40,367 nt of DNA. Origin: Treponema sp. GTDB taxonomy: Bacteria > Spirochaetota > Spirochaetia > Treponematales > Breznakiellaceae. Within the stretch, counting starts at the first letter, position 1. Each line of letters begins with the position of its first letter. The stretch covers positions 1 through 40,367 of the forward strand of contig WQUW01000008.1 of NCBI GenBank assembly GCA_009781915.1, given 5' to 3'. The notes below the pieces were generated by a model that made no database searches, was not told where the DNA came from, and saw nothing but the letters and a program-made list of their open reading frames with translations. A program made the position numbers and the translations under genes. This document shows positions 18,936-28,430 of this stretch, piece by piece.

Positions 18936-19889
18936 TCATATATCTATTAACCAATCTGATAATGCTATGATATGTTCAGGTTTTGTCAAATTAGCAACAT
19001 TATTAATGTATTTTGATTTTAAATTTTCGAATAATTCTGTCGCCATTTTATATTCTATTGCCGCACCTATAAAAAAAATATATGGGGTATAACCTTTTTT
19101 CTTAAATGCTACTTTAATTCGGTCAATAGCGGTCTTTGCTGTTTTCCAATGCTCATCAGCACCAGCAGGATCAATACCGCCTTTTAATTCTCCCAAAGCT
19201 ACATAATGCTCACAATTTCCAATTATTGTTTTTATTTCGTCTGTATGAGCTCTGTTTAATAAAATCATGTCAATATTGTTTTTTACAACAGGAACAGTAA
19301 TATTAAAATACAAAGTTCTATTTTTGTTTTTACTTGTTTTCCATGAAATTCCACGCGAACTTTCAATTTCTGTATCTTCAGTTATTTCTTTTGAAGAAAT
19401 CCATTGATTGGTATTATTTATCAGAACACTAAAATTCTTTTTGGACATCCTTAACGCAGAAATGATAGCTACGCATAATTTTCTTTGTGCTAATGCACCA
19501 ACAATATTTCGCATTTTGCCACCAAGCGTATCGCCTTTTGTTAGCAGGAAACGAAAAATCAATTCTTCTTTGAATTTACTACCAGCAGGAACTAGAAACT
19601 TTTCGATGAATTCCTTTATTGAAGCTAAACAGCCATCATCACCTAAGTGAGAAGCCGCCTTGTCAGAAATTCCTGAAGCAGCAACCAAGCCACTTCTTAT
19701 ATTAGGAACTTCTAGCAATTTTTCTGGTGTGATGATTTTTTTTATTCTATGTTGCAGTACCCCTGCTTCTTCAATAAAAGGTGTAGCTCTTCGATTCTTC
19801 TCCAATGCAATAGCAATGAAACCCGCTCTTGTTTCAGTGTAAGAAGTTACCAAGTCTTCTGGTTTTTTAATATAAGTAAATCTATCCAT
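18936..19889 (-). CDS. AvaI/BsoBI-family-like type II restriction endonuclease
   Basis: YVALGELKGGIDPAGADEHWKTAKTAIDRIK (ExK-type core; GELKGGIDPAGADEHW is characteristic). Adjacent to a methyltransferase. Probable start MDRFTYIKKPEDL. Confidence 0.72.
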   Translation of the reverse strand: MDRFTYIKKPEDLVTSYTETRAGFIAIALEKNRRATPFIEEAGVLQHRIKKIITPEKLLEVPNIRSGLVAASGISDKAASHLGDDGCLASIKEFIEKFLVPAGSKFKEELIFRFLLTKGDTLGGKMRNIVGALAQRKLCVAIISALRMSKKNFSVLINNTNQWISSKEITEDTEIESSRGISWKTSKNKNRTLYFNITVPVVKNNIDMILLNRAHTDEIKTIIGNCEHYVALGELKGGIDPAGADEHWKTAKTAIDRIKVAFKKKGYTPYIFFIGAAIEYKMATELFENLKSKYINNVANLTKPEHIIALSDWLIDI

Positions 19890-21328
19890 TATTTTTTTCT
19901 CCAAATATATACACATTTCCTTAATGGCTCTCTGCCATGTATTCCCATTTGTTGACTGCTGTTTCCTTTTCCGATTGGTAAAACAGCTATTTCTTCTATC
20001 TGAAAACCTATTTTTGCAGCAATATCAGACAAAATAAGGTCAACAGAAATACTTGCTCCCGCATATCTGACGTTATCGTTCACCATCACAACTCGGCCTC
20101 CAGATGTTAGGATTCGATGTAATTCAAAAATGACACAAGCCATTTCATAAAAATATCCTTTGATCATGCGTGGGATACCATTATTATTTAATGTCTTTTC
20201 TTCTTTTTTAGTGTGAAGATAGTCAAATATTTTTTGCAATAACTCATGGTTTTTGCAAATTGATAAAACATGAATCCATTCTGGATTAATAGCGAATAAA
20301 TCTTTCTCCCTATTTTCTACAGTGCAACTTAGCATTTCCTGACGTAATGCCAACAATCCTTTTTCATCAATTCCCAACATTGCTAATTCAAGTGCATATG
20401 TTCTTGTATAATCATAACGGTTACAATATGGTGGTGATGTTATAACGAGATCAACAGTATTTTTATTTATATATGGTAATTGATTTAAACAAGAACCGTC
20501 GATAAGAGTTATTTTTCCTTTTTTTGATGTTGAATCAAATGTATCAAATAAGGAATAGGAATTTTTACCCTTAGAATCTGAAAGTATCTCTGATAGCTTT
20601 TCAACGATAGCAGTATTGAATTGAAGGATTTCTCCCTTATCAAATGGTATTGCTCCCAAACAACGTCCTGAGCGTTGATCCCAACGCAAATATTGACCAT
20701 CCTTACGGGTAAAACTGATACTTTCAAGAATACAAAATAATGCCAGTAATAGCACTGACTTGACATAATGATTCTCATTCTGCATACAAGATAGATATTT
20801 TTTTATGAGAGTAATATTTTCTTCAGGATAAGCCCCATCGGTAATTTTTAGAACCGTAAAATCCCTTTGTCCCTGATGTTCAATCCATGGTTTTGTATCT
20901 TTCCACAAAAACAATCGTTCAAAATCAGAACTTGAAAAATTGGTTAACAGTTCTCGTGTTTTTATAATATGCTGTCCGATAGGCAACAGTTCTATGCCTA
21001 TTGCATCTACTCCTAAGTCAGTTGCACCAAAGAGCGTTGCTCCGCTTCCAGCAAATGGATCTAAAACACTTTTTGTAATGTCTATACCATGTCTGCGTAT
21101 ATGATAATCTACTAATTGTGCAGAAAACCCCTCTTTGTACTTATACCACCTATAAAAGGGGATATCTTTATTACCTTGAAAACTTACGATTTTTCTATTT
21201 AACATATGATCTATATGCATATAAGATTCGTACTCATTTTTTAATGAGGAATCAAGTCGTTCTATTTGATCAAGAAAACCACAATCTGTATTTGATGATT
21301 TTACTACCTCAATAGCCGTCAAACTCAT
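19889..21328 (-). CDS. DNA methyltransferase (TSPPY motif, probable N4-cytosine/N6-adenine type)
   Basis: DPFAGSGATLFGATDLGVDAIGIELLPIGQ and DLVITSPPYCNRYDYTRTYALEL; probable start MSLTAIEVVKSS. Confidence 0.85.
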   Translation of the reverse strand: MSLTAIEVVKSSNTDCGFLDQIERLDSSLKNEYESYMHIDHMLNRKIVSFQGNKDIPFYRWYKYKEGFSAQLVDYHIRRHGIDITKSVLDPFAGSGATLFGATDLGVDAIGIELLPIGQHIIKTRELLTNFSSSDFERLFLWKDTKPWIEHQGQRDFTVLKITDGAYPEENITLIKKYLSCMQNENHYVKSVLLLALFCILESISFTRKDGQYLRWDQRSGRCLGAIPFDKGEILQFNTAIVEKLSEILSDSKGKNSYSLFDTFDSTSKKGKITLIDGSCLNQLPYINKNTVDLVITSPPYCNRYDYTRTYALELAMLGIDEKGLLALRQEMLSCTVENREKDLFAINPEWIHVLSICKNHELLQKIFDYLHTKKEEKTLNNNGIPRMIKGYFYEMACVIFELHRILTSGGRVVMVNDNVRYAGASISVDLILSDIAAKIGFQIEEIAVLPIGKGNSSQQMGIHGREPLRKCVYIWRKK

Positions 21329-21559
21329 GCATTTTGCCCCATTTTGACTTTCATTGTATTGTTCCCCTAAATAAAACAATCTTAACCAACATTTTAACAC
21401 CTTTTTGAGCTATTGACAAGGCCAGCATATTGGATAAAAGGTACATGGGTAAAGTCTGGAGTTGATATTATATAGGGATTGCACAATTTTTTAGGTCATG
21501 ACATCATAATTATGCTGTAGTATGAGAATTCTGACTAAAAAAATGGAGTTCAATAGAAA

Positions 21560-22870
21560 ATGAAAGCTGAAAAACAGAGATTATCCAGAATTATCTCAGC
21601 AATAAAAGAAAAATTCCCCGAAGAACAGGATATTTTTGGTTACGAAGGAATAAATAAAAATGGTATAATCTCATCTCTAGAACAAACTTATACATTTTTA
21701 GGGTTATTTGAAGAAATCAATAATGATGTCGAAACAGTCTGGATAAAAAGGAAATGAGTAAAATATTTCGATGAAATTTCCAAGCTCCTAAAATTAGTTA
21801 ATACTGATACTTGGAAACAAGACTTTGATCGTTTTCTTGATTTGATTTTTGATATGAGAATATGCGTAAAGGAAATGTACATTGCATTAACAGACAAACC
21901 AACAAGGGCTGAAGAAGATATTCAAAGAGCCAAGGAACAGCACATTGAATTACAAACTTTTTATAATTCAATTTCTACAAATTTAGAAACAATAAAAAAT
22001 GGTTCTATAGATTCTGAGACATTACTAACAGAATTAAAAGAGCTAAAAACGAGTTTAACTTCTGTTAATGAAGAGGCAAAAAATATTATTAGTAATATAA
22101 CTGTTATGGAGGAAAGTGCAAATTCATCAAGTAAATCAATAGAAGAAATTTCTCCAAAAATAGCAGCTGCTTTTACTGAAATAAAAGAATTGCACAAAAC
22201 ATTAAATCTCGATGCAGAGAAAATAAATACTATGTCAACAACTTGCGAAAAAAATATTGAAAAAATAAAACTTAGGGAAGATACCCTTCAAAAGCAAATT
22301 GAACTTGATAAAAAAATTCAAAAAGAAATACAACAAACATTGCAAGATGTTAATAAACATGGTATGGCTGGTGCATTTCTGAAAAGAAAATTAGAGTTGA
22401 AATGGACTGCGGTGACATGGGGTGTTTTAAGTGTAATATCTATTGGGATATTAATAACCATTTCATATATTTTTGCCAATGCAATTCTAGACGCTACTGA
22501 TATGGATATTTTAAAACATTTATTCAAAATACCTTCTGTCATTGCTGGTGTTTGGTTAGCATGGTTTTGTATTAAGCAGTTTGGTTATACAATTCGTATT
22601 CGAGAAGATTATTCATTCAAATATGCTATTTCTATGGCGTTTGAGGGATATAAGAATGAAACAAGAGAAATTAACGAAGATCTGCTGGCTAAGTTACTTG
22701 AAGTTACAGTTGCAAATATTTCTACTAATCCAATTATGTTATATAACACAAAATCAAACCATGGAAGTCCTTTGCATGAATTAGCTGAAAGCATAAAAAG
22801 TTTCTTTAAGCTTGAAATGAAAGCAGAAGCAAAAGTTGATTCAAAAGATCTACCAAAAATACCATTATGA
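21560..22870 (+). pseudogene. Coiled-coil, two-TM membrane protein gene interrupted by in-frame TGA at 21755
   Basis: 21560..21757 (MKAEKQRLSR...VWIKRK*) continues in the same frame as VKYFDEISKLLKLVNTDTWKQDFDRFLDLIFDMRICVKEM... through 22870. Confidence 0.65.
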
Positions 22871-22894
22871 TAAATTTTGGTTTATTTCGCCTAG

Positions 22895-23029
22895 CGACCC
22901 ACAGATGACCCGATGTGTATCGGGTTGTCTAGGATAAGGCGTAACTCATCGCTTGTTATCGGAACAAGGTCTATTATCTTGCCTTCTTTGGTTTGTACCA
23001 ATAGCAAAGGCCAATCAGACCCGGCAGCA
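22895..23029 (-). pseudogene. Duplicated 3' fragment (about 135 bp) of the lipoprotein gene at 23588-24124
   Basis: CGACCCACAGATGACCCGATRTGTATCGGGTTGTCTAGG...CCAATCAGAYCCGGCAG present at both 22895-23029 and 23592-23726; 4 differences counted by eye. Confidence 0.85.
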
Positions 23030-23108
23030 GATGCCTCTATTTAAATTCGGAAAGGTCAACCTTTTTGGCTACAGCGCTGTTTGTTTTAGCCATAATTTCT
23101 CCTTCGCT

Positions 23109-23405
23109 TTATTTACCATTGTGATCGTGGAGGTGAACGCTCCGATCATCAACAAGGGACTGGTTAAACGGCTTACGGTTACTTTCCCGGATAATGTTGT
23201 CATTCTCCGACATTTCAAAAAGCCGTCTGTCATACGGGCACTCCCCGCCAAAGACCAGACCTAAAATAAAAATTGTTATTACGACGCTCCCCGCTATAAA
23301 AACAAGCACAAAAAGTACAAATAACCACATTACAATACCCTCAAGGAAAAAATTGGCCTTTCTTATATCTTCCTGATACTTCTCAGGAACATTGCCCATC
23401 TCCAT
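23109..23405 (-). CDS. Small TM protein whose first about 23 aa resemble the MNT nucleotidyltransferase N-terminus
   Basis: MEMGNVPEKYQEDIRKANFFLEG vs MEVNVPKKYRQDIENATHLLKSEG, then a hydrophobic segment IVMWLFVLFVLVFIAGSVVITIFILGLVFG. Confidence 0.4.
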   Translation of the reverse strand: MEMGNVPEKYQEDIRKANFFLEGIVMWLFVLFVLVFIAGSVVITIFILGLVFGGECPYDRRLFEMSENDNIIRESNRKPFNQSLVDDRSVHLHDHNGK

Positions 23406-23509
23406 ATTCGTATCCTAATGGATCGCTAATTTTTTGTCAATGTTTTAGCCTTTCTTTGTCGCTCTTTGGCTTCTATGTGTGCGGATAATTATTTACAACG
23501 TTCCCGAAA

Positions 23510-23593
23510 CCAACCCCAGCCAGATGCAATAATACTCTGGCGTGTTAAACCTGCGACCGGGGCGGCCGTACTCATACATCAGGACAGCTATCG
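23510..23593. repeat. 84-bp dispersed repeat, copy 2
   Basis: See 12231-12314. Confidence 0.85.
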
Positions 23594-24124
23594 ACCCACA
23601 GATGACCCGATATGTATCGGGTTGTCTAGGATAAGGCGTAACTCATCGCTTGTTATCGGAACAAGGTCTATTATCTTGCCTTCTTTGGTTTGTACCGATA
23701 GCAAAGGCCAATCAGATCCGGCAGAAGCGATAATTCTTGGATCAACCAGCACTGTCCCTGACACAAAAACGCGATCATCCTGCCTGTTCCTGAGACCGCG
23801 TGTAACTGATGATTGCTCTACCCTTACATCAATCATTGCCACTCCTCCGGGAACACTACGGATTGCATTGTCCATTGCCCGTTCCATCCGCCTGTCCTGA
23901 TCGCCTCTCCACTGCATAAAGAAATTCTGAAACCTCCTAGATTGGCCAGTTATTAGCTGTGCAGTTCTGCTGAATTCATCAACCCTGCTCAAATCAACGG
24001 TCATAGTTGATGCCACTGTAAACTGGGCCAAGTGTTCCATATAGGTGGTAACACATCCGATAATTGTCATACTGAACACCATTATCAGTATCAGTATTCC
24101 CAAACTAAACCTTTTGTTTGCCAT
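23588..24124 (-). CDS. Putative lipoprotein of unknown function
   Basis: MANKRFSLGILILIMVFSMTIIGCVTTYME: signal peptide with lipobox-like IIGC. Confidence 0.7.
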   Translation of the reverse strand: MANKRFSLGILILIMVFSMTIIGCVTTYMEHLAQFTVASTMTVDLSRVDEFSRTAQLITGQSRRFQNFFMQWRGDQDRRMERAMDNAIRSVPGGVAMIDVRVEQSSVTRGLRNRQDDRVFVSGTVLVDPRIIASAGSDWPLLSVQTKEGKIIDLVPITSDELRLILDNPIHIGSSVGR

Positions 24125-24336
24125 GCTTTTCTCCTTTCATTGGCAACCAATGTTTTATGTGTATAAATTCATAAAACCCATGTTTTTTGGCAATGCAAAA
24201 ACTTTGCACCAAAATTTCAGGTTTTATGACACATAACACGTATGCAGATGTCTCCACCACCATCTTTGTCGTAAACAGACATCGAAAACCCCTTGTCCTC
24301 TGCGTTGCCTGACTGTGCCCGCCCTAAAGGCGAACA

Positions 24337-24361
24337 ATCATGCCGTGCGGCACGATTTTTT
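24337..24361 (+). terminator. Rho-independent terminator-like hairpin
   Basis: AATCATGCCG-TG-CGGCACGATTTTTT: GC stem followed by T-run. Confidence 0.5.
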
Positions 24362-24400
24362 AATAGTATACAGCCAATGGGAATAATGTCAAGTATTGAT

Positions 24401-24416
24401 TATGCTATTTAGCATA
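24401..24416. promoter_or_regulatory. Perfect palindrome, candidate operator for adjacent XRE regulator
   Basis: TATGCTA-TT-TAGCATA immediately upstream of ATG 24427. Confidence 0.55.
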
Positions 24417-24426
24417 TGATGATTTT

Positions 24427-24780
24427 ATGGGGTTCAAAGAAAACCTGAAATCGGAACTGGCGTATCAGGGTATGCTTGTCAAGGAGCTGGCGGAAAAGAC
24501 GGGGATAAGCCGGCACACGCTGGACAACTACCTTAACGTAAGGGAGCGTATCCCAACTGCCGATGTCGCGGTAAAAATAGCGCGCGCATTGGGGGTTACG
24601 GTTGAGTATTTGGTAACGGGCGAGGAAGCCCATGCGGAAAATTCCGGGCTTGGCCCCGAAACACGGGCCCTTGTTCAGAATTTCAGGCTTTTGGGCGAAG
24701 GCGACCGGAAAAAGATCATGGCGATTGTGCAAGTGTTCAAAAACCACGGCATTGTCCGGCCCGGCGCAAACCGCGCGTAA
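24427..24780 (+). CDS. XRE-family HTH regulator
   Basis: LAYQGMLVKELAEKTGISRHTLDNYLNVRERIPTADVAVKIARALGVTVEYLVTGEE. Confidence 0.88.
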   Translation: MGFKENLKSELAYQGMLVKELAEKTGISRHTLDNYLNVRERIPTADVAVKIARALGVTVEYLVTGEEAHAENSGLGPETRALVQNFRLLGEGDRKKIMAIVQVFKNHGIVRPGANRA

Positions 24781-24835
24781 CGCAATAAAAACTGGCGCAT
24801 TGCCACTATGCGTTTTTTCGTTTATAAGTAATCAT

Positions 24836-25243
24836 ATGGATTTTACAAATATTCTAAAGCCCGGCCTTAACGCCGAAAAAACCGTTGTTGTGGCGCAAAA
24901 CAATACTGCCAGCGCCCTCGGTTCCGGGGGGCTTGATGTCTTCAGCACCCCCTCGATGATCGCCCTTATGGAGTTGACCTCCCTTTCCGCAGTGGCCCCC
25001 CTGCTCCCGCCGGGCTGGTCAACCGTGGGTACGGAGGTCAATATCAAGCATCTTTCAGCCACCCCCTTGGGCATGAACGTCCACACCCACGCGGAACTGC
25101 TTGACGTTGACGGCAGGGCCCTTGTCTTTGCGGTGGAAGCCTTTGACGAAGCGGGGAAAATAGGCGAGGGCACACACGGCAGGTTTATTGTCGAAAACGA
25201 GCGCTTTATGGCTAAAACCGGGGGCAAAAAGGCTTCTGCGTGA
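24836..25243 (+). CDS. Hotdog-fold thioesterase (fluoroacetyl-CoA thioesterase-like)
   Basis: ATG at 24836; TPSMIALMELTSLSAVAPLLPPGWSTVGTEVNIKHLSATPLGMNVHTHAELLDVDGRALVFAVEAFDEAGKIGEGTHGRFIV. Confidence 0.82.
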   Translation: MDFTNILKPGLNAEKTVVVAQNNTASALGSGGLDVFSTPSMIALMELTSLSAVAPLLPPGWSTVGTEVNIKHLSATPLGMNVHTHAELLDVDGRALVFAVEAFDEAGKIGEGTHGRFIVENERFMAKTGGKKASA

Positions 25244-25344
25244 GGTATGCCTCTTGTTGAAATTACATATAACGGTTGCGCTCTAAACATCACAAAAAAT
25301 CAAAGCGCCCTGCGTCTCCGTGCAGTATAGTGGCGGAGATATAA

Positions 25345-25695
25345 ATGAAAGCATATACAACGTGGATACTCGCCGCAGCAATCCTGTTTGCAGGGTGCGC
25401 CAGTTCCGGTTTATTCCGGGAAGTCAGCTACACACCGGGCATATATGAGGGAACCGGCCGGGGATACCGGGGGCCGGTTCATGTGCGTGTCCAAGTGTCC
25501 CCGGGCGGGATCGAAGATATTGTGATTACAAGGCACAGGGAAAGCGTTTTTCCGGGCCTTGCCGCAATGGAAGAACTCCTTGAAGCGGTTCTGGAGCATG
25601 GCTCGACAGATTTGGATACCGTGTCCGGGGCAACGTTGTCCAGCAGGGGCTTCTTGGAAGCGGTGGAAAATGCTCTAATGCGCGCCCGGCAATAG
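25345..25695 (+). CDS. FMN-binding-domain lipoprotein
   Basis: Lipobox LFAGC; YEGTGRGYRGPVHVRVQVSPGGIEDIVI...DTVSGATLSSRGFLEAVENAL (covalent-flavin DxxSGAT motif). Confidence 0.85.
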   Translation: MKAYTTWILAAAILFAGCASSGLFREVSYTPGIYEGTGRGYRGPVHVRVQVSPGGIEDIVITRHRESVFPGLAAMEELLEAVLEHGSTDLDTVSGATLSSRGFLEAVENALMRARQ

Positions 25696-25735
25696 GGAAT
25701 ATTCACAATTTCAGAATTTGTGGTATACTTAAAGC

Positions 25736-26080
25736 ATGAGCAACTGCATTTTCTGTAGAATTATAGGCGGGGAAATACCCGCAAAAAAGGTATACGAAGA
25801 CGAGGAAATCCTTGCCTTTGACGACATGAACCCCCAAGCGCCGGTGCATATACTGGTAATTCCTAAAAAGCATATCCGCAACATGATGGAAGTGGATACC
25901 GGGGATACGGGCCTGTTGGGGCGGCTGTTCTTCAAAGCGCAGGAAATCGCCCAGAGTAGTGGCTGTGCGGAAAAAGGCGCACGGTTTGTCGTTAACTGCA
26001 AATCCAACGGCGGCCAGACAGTAGACCACCTCCACTGCCATGTTCTGGGAGGCAGGTTTATGACGTGGCCCCCGGGTTGA
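25736..26080 (+). CDS. HIT-family (HINT-like) protein
   Basis: CIFCRIIGGEIPAKKVYEDEEILAFDDMNPQAPVHILVIPKKH...GGQTVDHLHCHVLGG (HxHxH). Confidence 0.93.
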   Translation: MSNCIFCRIIGGEIPAKKVYEDEEILAFDDMNPQAPVHILVIPKKHIRNMMEVDTGDTGLLGRLFFKAQEIAQSSGCAEKGARFVVNCKSNGGQTVDHLHCHVLGGRFMTWPPG

Positions 26081-26190
26081 CAACCGGATTGGACGCCTGC
26101 GCCTGCTGACATTGTTGATGCGCAATTGAGCCTTTCCCGAAATTGCGAGCCTTCGGTTCTTAGGGGGGTGTATAAATAACAGGAGGCATC

Positions 26191-27711
26191 ATGAATAAAA
26201 TCGTAAACAGGCTAACCTTGACCATATTTTTGGTCGTTTTACAGGTCGCCGTGGTTATTTTTTTCGCGGCTACCGTCCGAACATTTTTGCCTTTTATGGC
26301 TTACGTTTCGATGGGCATAAGCGCATTGGTTTTTTTGTTCATAATCGGAAGCGATAAGGCATCTTCATACAAGATAAGCTGGGTTATTATAATCCTATTG
26401 TTTCCGATAGGAGGGGGAACACTTTACCTTGTTGCCGGAAACAAACGGCCAACAAAAAAAATAGCCGCACATATGGATAAACACGCATTGGTTGCCAGAC
26501 TTTTGGACGCAGATGGCAATTTGCCATTTGTTGACAAGGTGCAGTGCGGTAGAATGTACAGCCTTTTTCAGTATATCCGAAACTGCTCGTCTTACCACGC
26601 ATATCAAAACACACACGTTAAATACTATCCTATGGGTCAACTGATGTTTGAAGATATGCTTGCCGGGCTTGCAAAGGCTGAAAAGTTTATTTTTGTAGAA
26701 TATTTTATCATCAAAAAAAGCCATATGTGGGACAAAATGCTTGAAGTGTTAGAGCATAAAGCAAGTCAAGGCGTAGATGTCAGGCTGATTGCGGATGATA
26801 TGGGGTCACATAGGCTTTTTTCCCGTTCGTATGAAGCGGGCCTAAGGGCCAAGGGTATTAAAGTGCTGAGGTTTAATCCCCTAGTGCCATATCTGCAATT
26901 GTTCATGAACTACCGCGACCACAGAAAGATCATGGTTATTGATGGCCTTGTGGCGTTTAACGGCGGTATAAACATAGCCGATGAATACATCAACAAGAAA
27001 AAACCCTTTGGTATATGGAAAGACACAGGTGTTCGTTTAGAAGGCGATGCCGTGTGGAGCTTTACCCTTATGTTTATCGAAATGTGGGACACTTTCTGCA
27101 AGGCCAATGAACACATAGACAATCACCTTTCATACAAATGCGCAACGCCTGATACGATAAAACCAGACGGTCTTGTCTTGCCTTATAGTGACAGCCCCCT
27201 TGATAACGAGGAATTGGCGGAAAATGTTTATGTAGATATACTTTATCATGCAGAGAAATATGTTTACATTTTTACGCCTTATTTAATTATTAGCGAAAAA
27301 ATGTCCAAGGCGCTTCAAATGACCGCAAAGCGCGGAGTGGATGTTCGCCTTATCACACCCGGTATATCGGACCAAAAAATTCCGCATCGTTTGGCTCGCT
27401 CATACTACAGACGCTTACTTAAAGCCGGCGTAAGGGTTTACGAATACACGCCGGGATTCCTTCACGCCAAAAGTTTTATTAGCGATGATGAAGTCGCAAT
27501 TGTCGGAACGATTAACCTTGACTACAGAAGCCTGTATCTGCACTTTGAATGCGCCACATTACTGTTCCGTTCAAGCGCCATACCGGACATAAAAACCGAC
27601 TTCATTCTTACGCTGGAGGAATCGAGGGAAATTAAGCTGGACAGCAAGAAAAGGCGAATCTTCGGTGAGTTGATCGATGCTATTCTGCACTTGTTCGCAC
27701 CGCTTATGTAA
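26191..27711 (+). CDS. cls: Cardiolipin synthase (phospholipase D family)
   Basis: Two N-terminal TM segments; HxK motifs YRDHRKIMVIDGLVAFNGGINIADEY and FLHAKSFISDDEVAIVGTINLDYRS. Confidence 0.92.
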   Translation: MNKIVNRLTLTIFLVVLQVAVVIFFAATVRTFLPFMAYVSMGISALVFLFIIGSDKASSYKISWVIIILLFPIGGGTLYLVAGNKRPTKKIAAHMDKHALVARLLDADGNLPFVDKVQCGRMYSLFQYIRNCSSYHAYQNTHVKYYPMGQLMFEDMLAGLAKAEKFIFVEYFIIKKSHMWDKMLEVLEHKASQGVDVRLIADDMGSHRLFSRSYEAGLRAKGIKVLRFNPLVPYLQLFMNYRDHRKIMVIDGLVAFNGGINIADEYINKKKPFGIWKDTGVRLEGDAVWSFTLMFIEMWDTFCKANEHIDNHLSYKCATPDTIKPDGLVLPYSDSPLDNEELAENVYVDILYHAEKYVYIFTPYLIISEKMSKALQMTAKRGVDVRLITPGISDQKIPHRLARSYYRRLLKAGVRVYEYTPGFLHAKSFISDDEVAIVGTINLDYRSLYLHFECATLLFRSSAIPDIKTDFILTLEESREIKLDSKKRRIFGELIDAILHLFAPLM

Positions 27712-27769
27712 TGCAGGTACTGTACAGGTAGCCATTTCGCCTAGCAAACAACATCTACCCCCAACACAC

Positions 27770-27803
27770 CCGCTCCGCCCGCCTGTTGCGGCGGGCGGAG
27801 CGG
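27770..27803. terminator. Bidirectional terminator-like hairpin with 14-bp perfect GC stem
   Basis: CCGCTCCGCCCGCC-TGTTGC-GGCGGGCGGAGCGG between convergent cls and rubrerythrin. Confidence 0.6.
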
Positions 27804-27814
27804 AACAAACTCCA

Positions 27815-28357
27815 TCAATAGTTAATTACACGGAGTTCGAAGTATGCCTGCGGGTGGACGCAGACGGGGCATTTTCCGGGGGCGGTTTCGCGGTCTTCGA
27901 TGTGTCCACAGTTCCGGCAAATCCAGATGGATTTTTCCCTTTTGGCGAAAACGCTGCCGCTTTCTACGTTTTTTAGCAGCTTAAGGTAGCGTTCTTCGTG
28001 TTCTTTTTCGATTTTGCCAACAGAGTCGAAAAGAACGGCAATGTCGTTAAAGCCTTCTTCGCGGGCATCGGATGCCATGCGCTTGTACATTTCTGTCCAC
28101 TCGCCGTTTTCCCCTGCGGCTGCGGCTTTAAGGTTGTCGGCTGTGGAGGGAAGATCACCGCCGCACAGCAGCTTAAACCAAATCTTTGCGTGTTCTTTTT
28201 CGTTGCCCGCTGTTTCTTCAAAGATTGCCGCAATTTGCTCGTAGCCCTCTTTCTTCGCCTTGGAAGCAAAGTAGGTATACTTGTTTCTTGCTTGGCTTTC
28301 GCCCGCAAATGCTTCCATTAGATTTTTCTCTGTTTTGGTTCCTTTCAGGTTTGCCAT
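27815..28357 (-). CDS. rbr: Rubrerythrin
   Basis: MANLKGTKTEKNLMEAFAGESQARNKYTYFASKAKKEGYEQIAAIFEETAGNEKEHAK... C-terminal rubredoxin-like WICRNCGHIEDRETAPGKCPVC; start re-set from ORF 28459. Confidence 0.95.
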   Translation of the reverse strand: MANLKGTKTEKNLMEAFAGESQARNKYTYFASKAKKEGYEQIAAIFEETAGNEKEHAKIWFKLLCGGDLPSTADNLKAAAAGENGEWTEMYKRMASDAREEGFNDIAVLFDSVGKIEKEHEERYLKLLKNVESGSVFAKREKSIWICRNCGHIEDRETAPGKCPVCVHPQAYFELRVINY

Positions 28358-28430
28358 TTTTTTGTCTCCTAAAAAATAATATCTGCAGGGCCTCTTGCAA
28401 GGCTCCATACGCATGCATCTGTAGTCCGGC

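Noticed and set aside
17875-18950. ORFs 17875-18108, 18362-18619, 18683-18874 and 18759-18950
   Set aside because: They run through the attC-like sites D and B or the 92-bp repeats; low-complexity translations explained by repeat structure.
21755-21757. TGA in the 21560-22870 gene as selenocysteine codon
   Set aside because: No recognisable SECIS-like hairpin seen directly downstream and no redox-motif context (KRK-TGA-VKY); nonsense mutation is simpler.
22953-23264. Plus-strand ORF 22953-23264
   Set aside because: Covers the antisense of the duplicated lipoprotein tail and the 23109-23405 ORF; no protein-like features.
1600-24000. Transposon/IS origin of the accessory region
   Set aside because: No transposase, resolvase or integrase ORF recognised in any of the supplied frames; repeat ends fit attC cores better than IS terminal repeats, though a remote mobiliser cannot be excluded.
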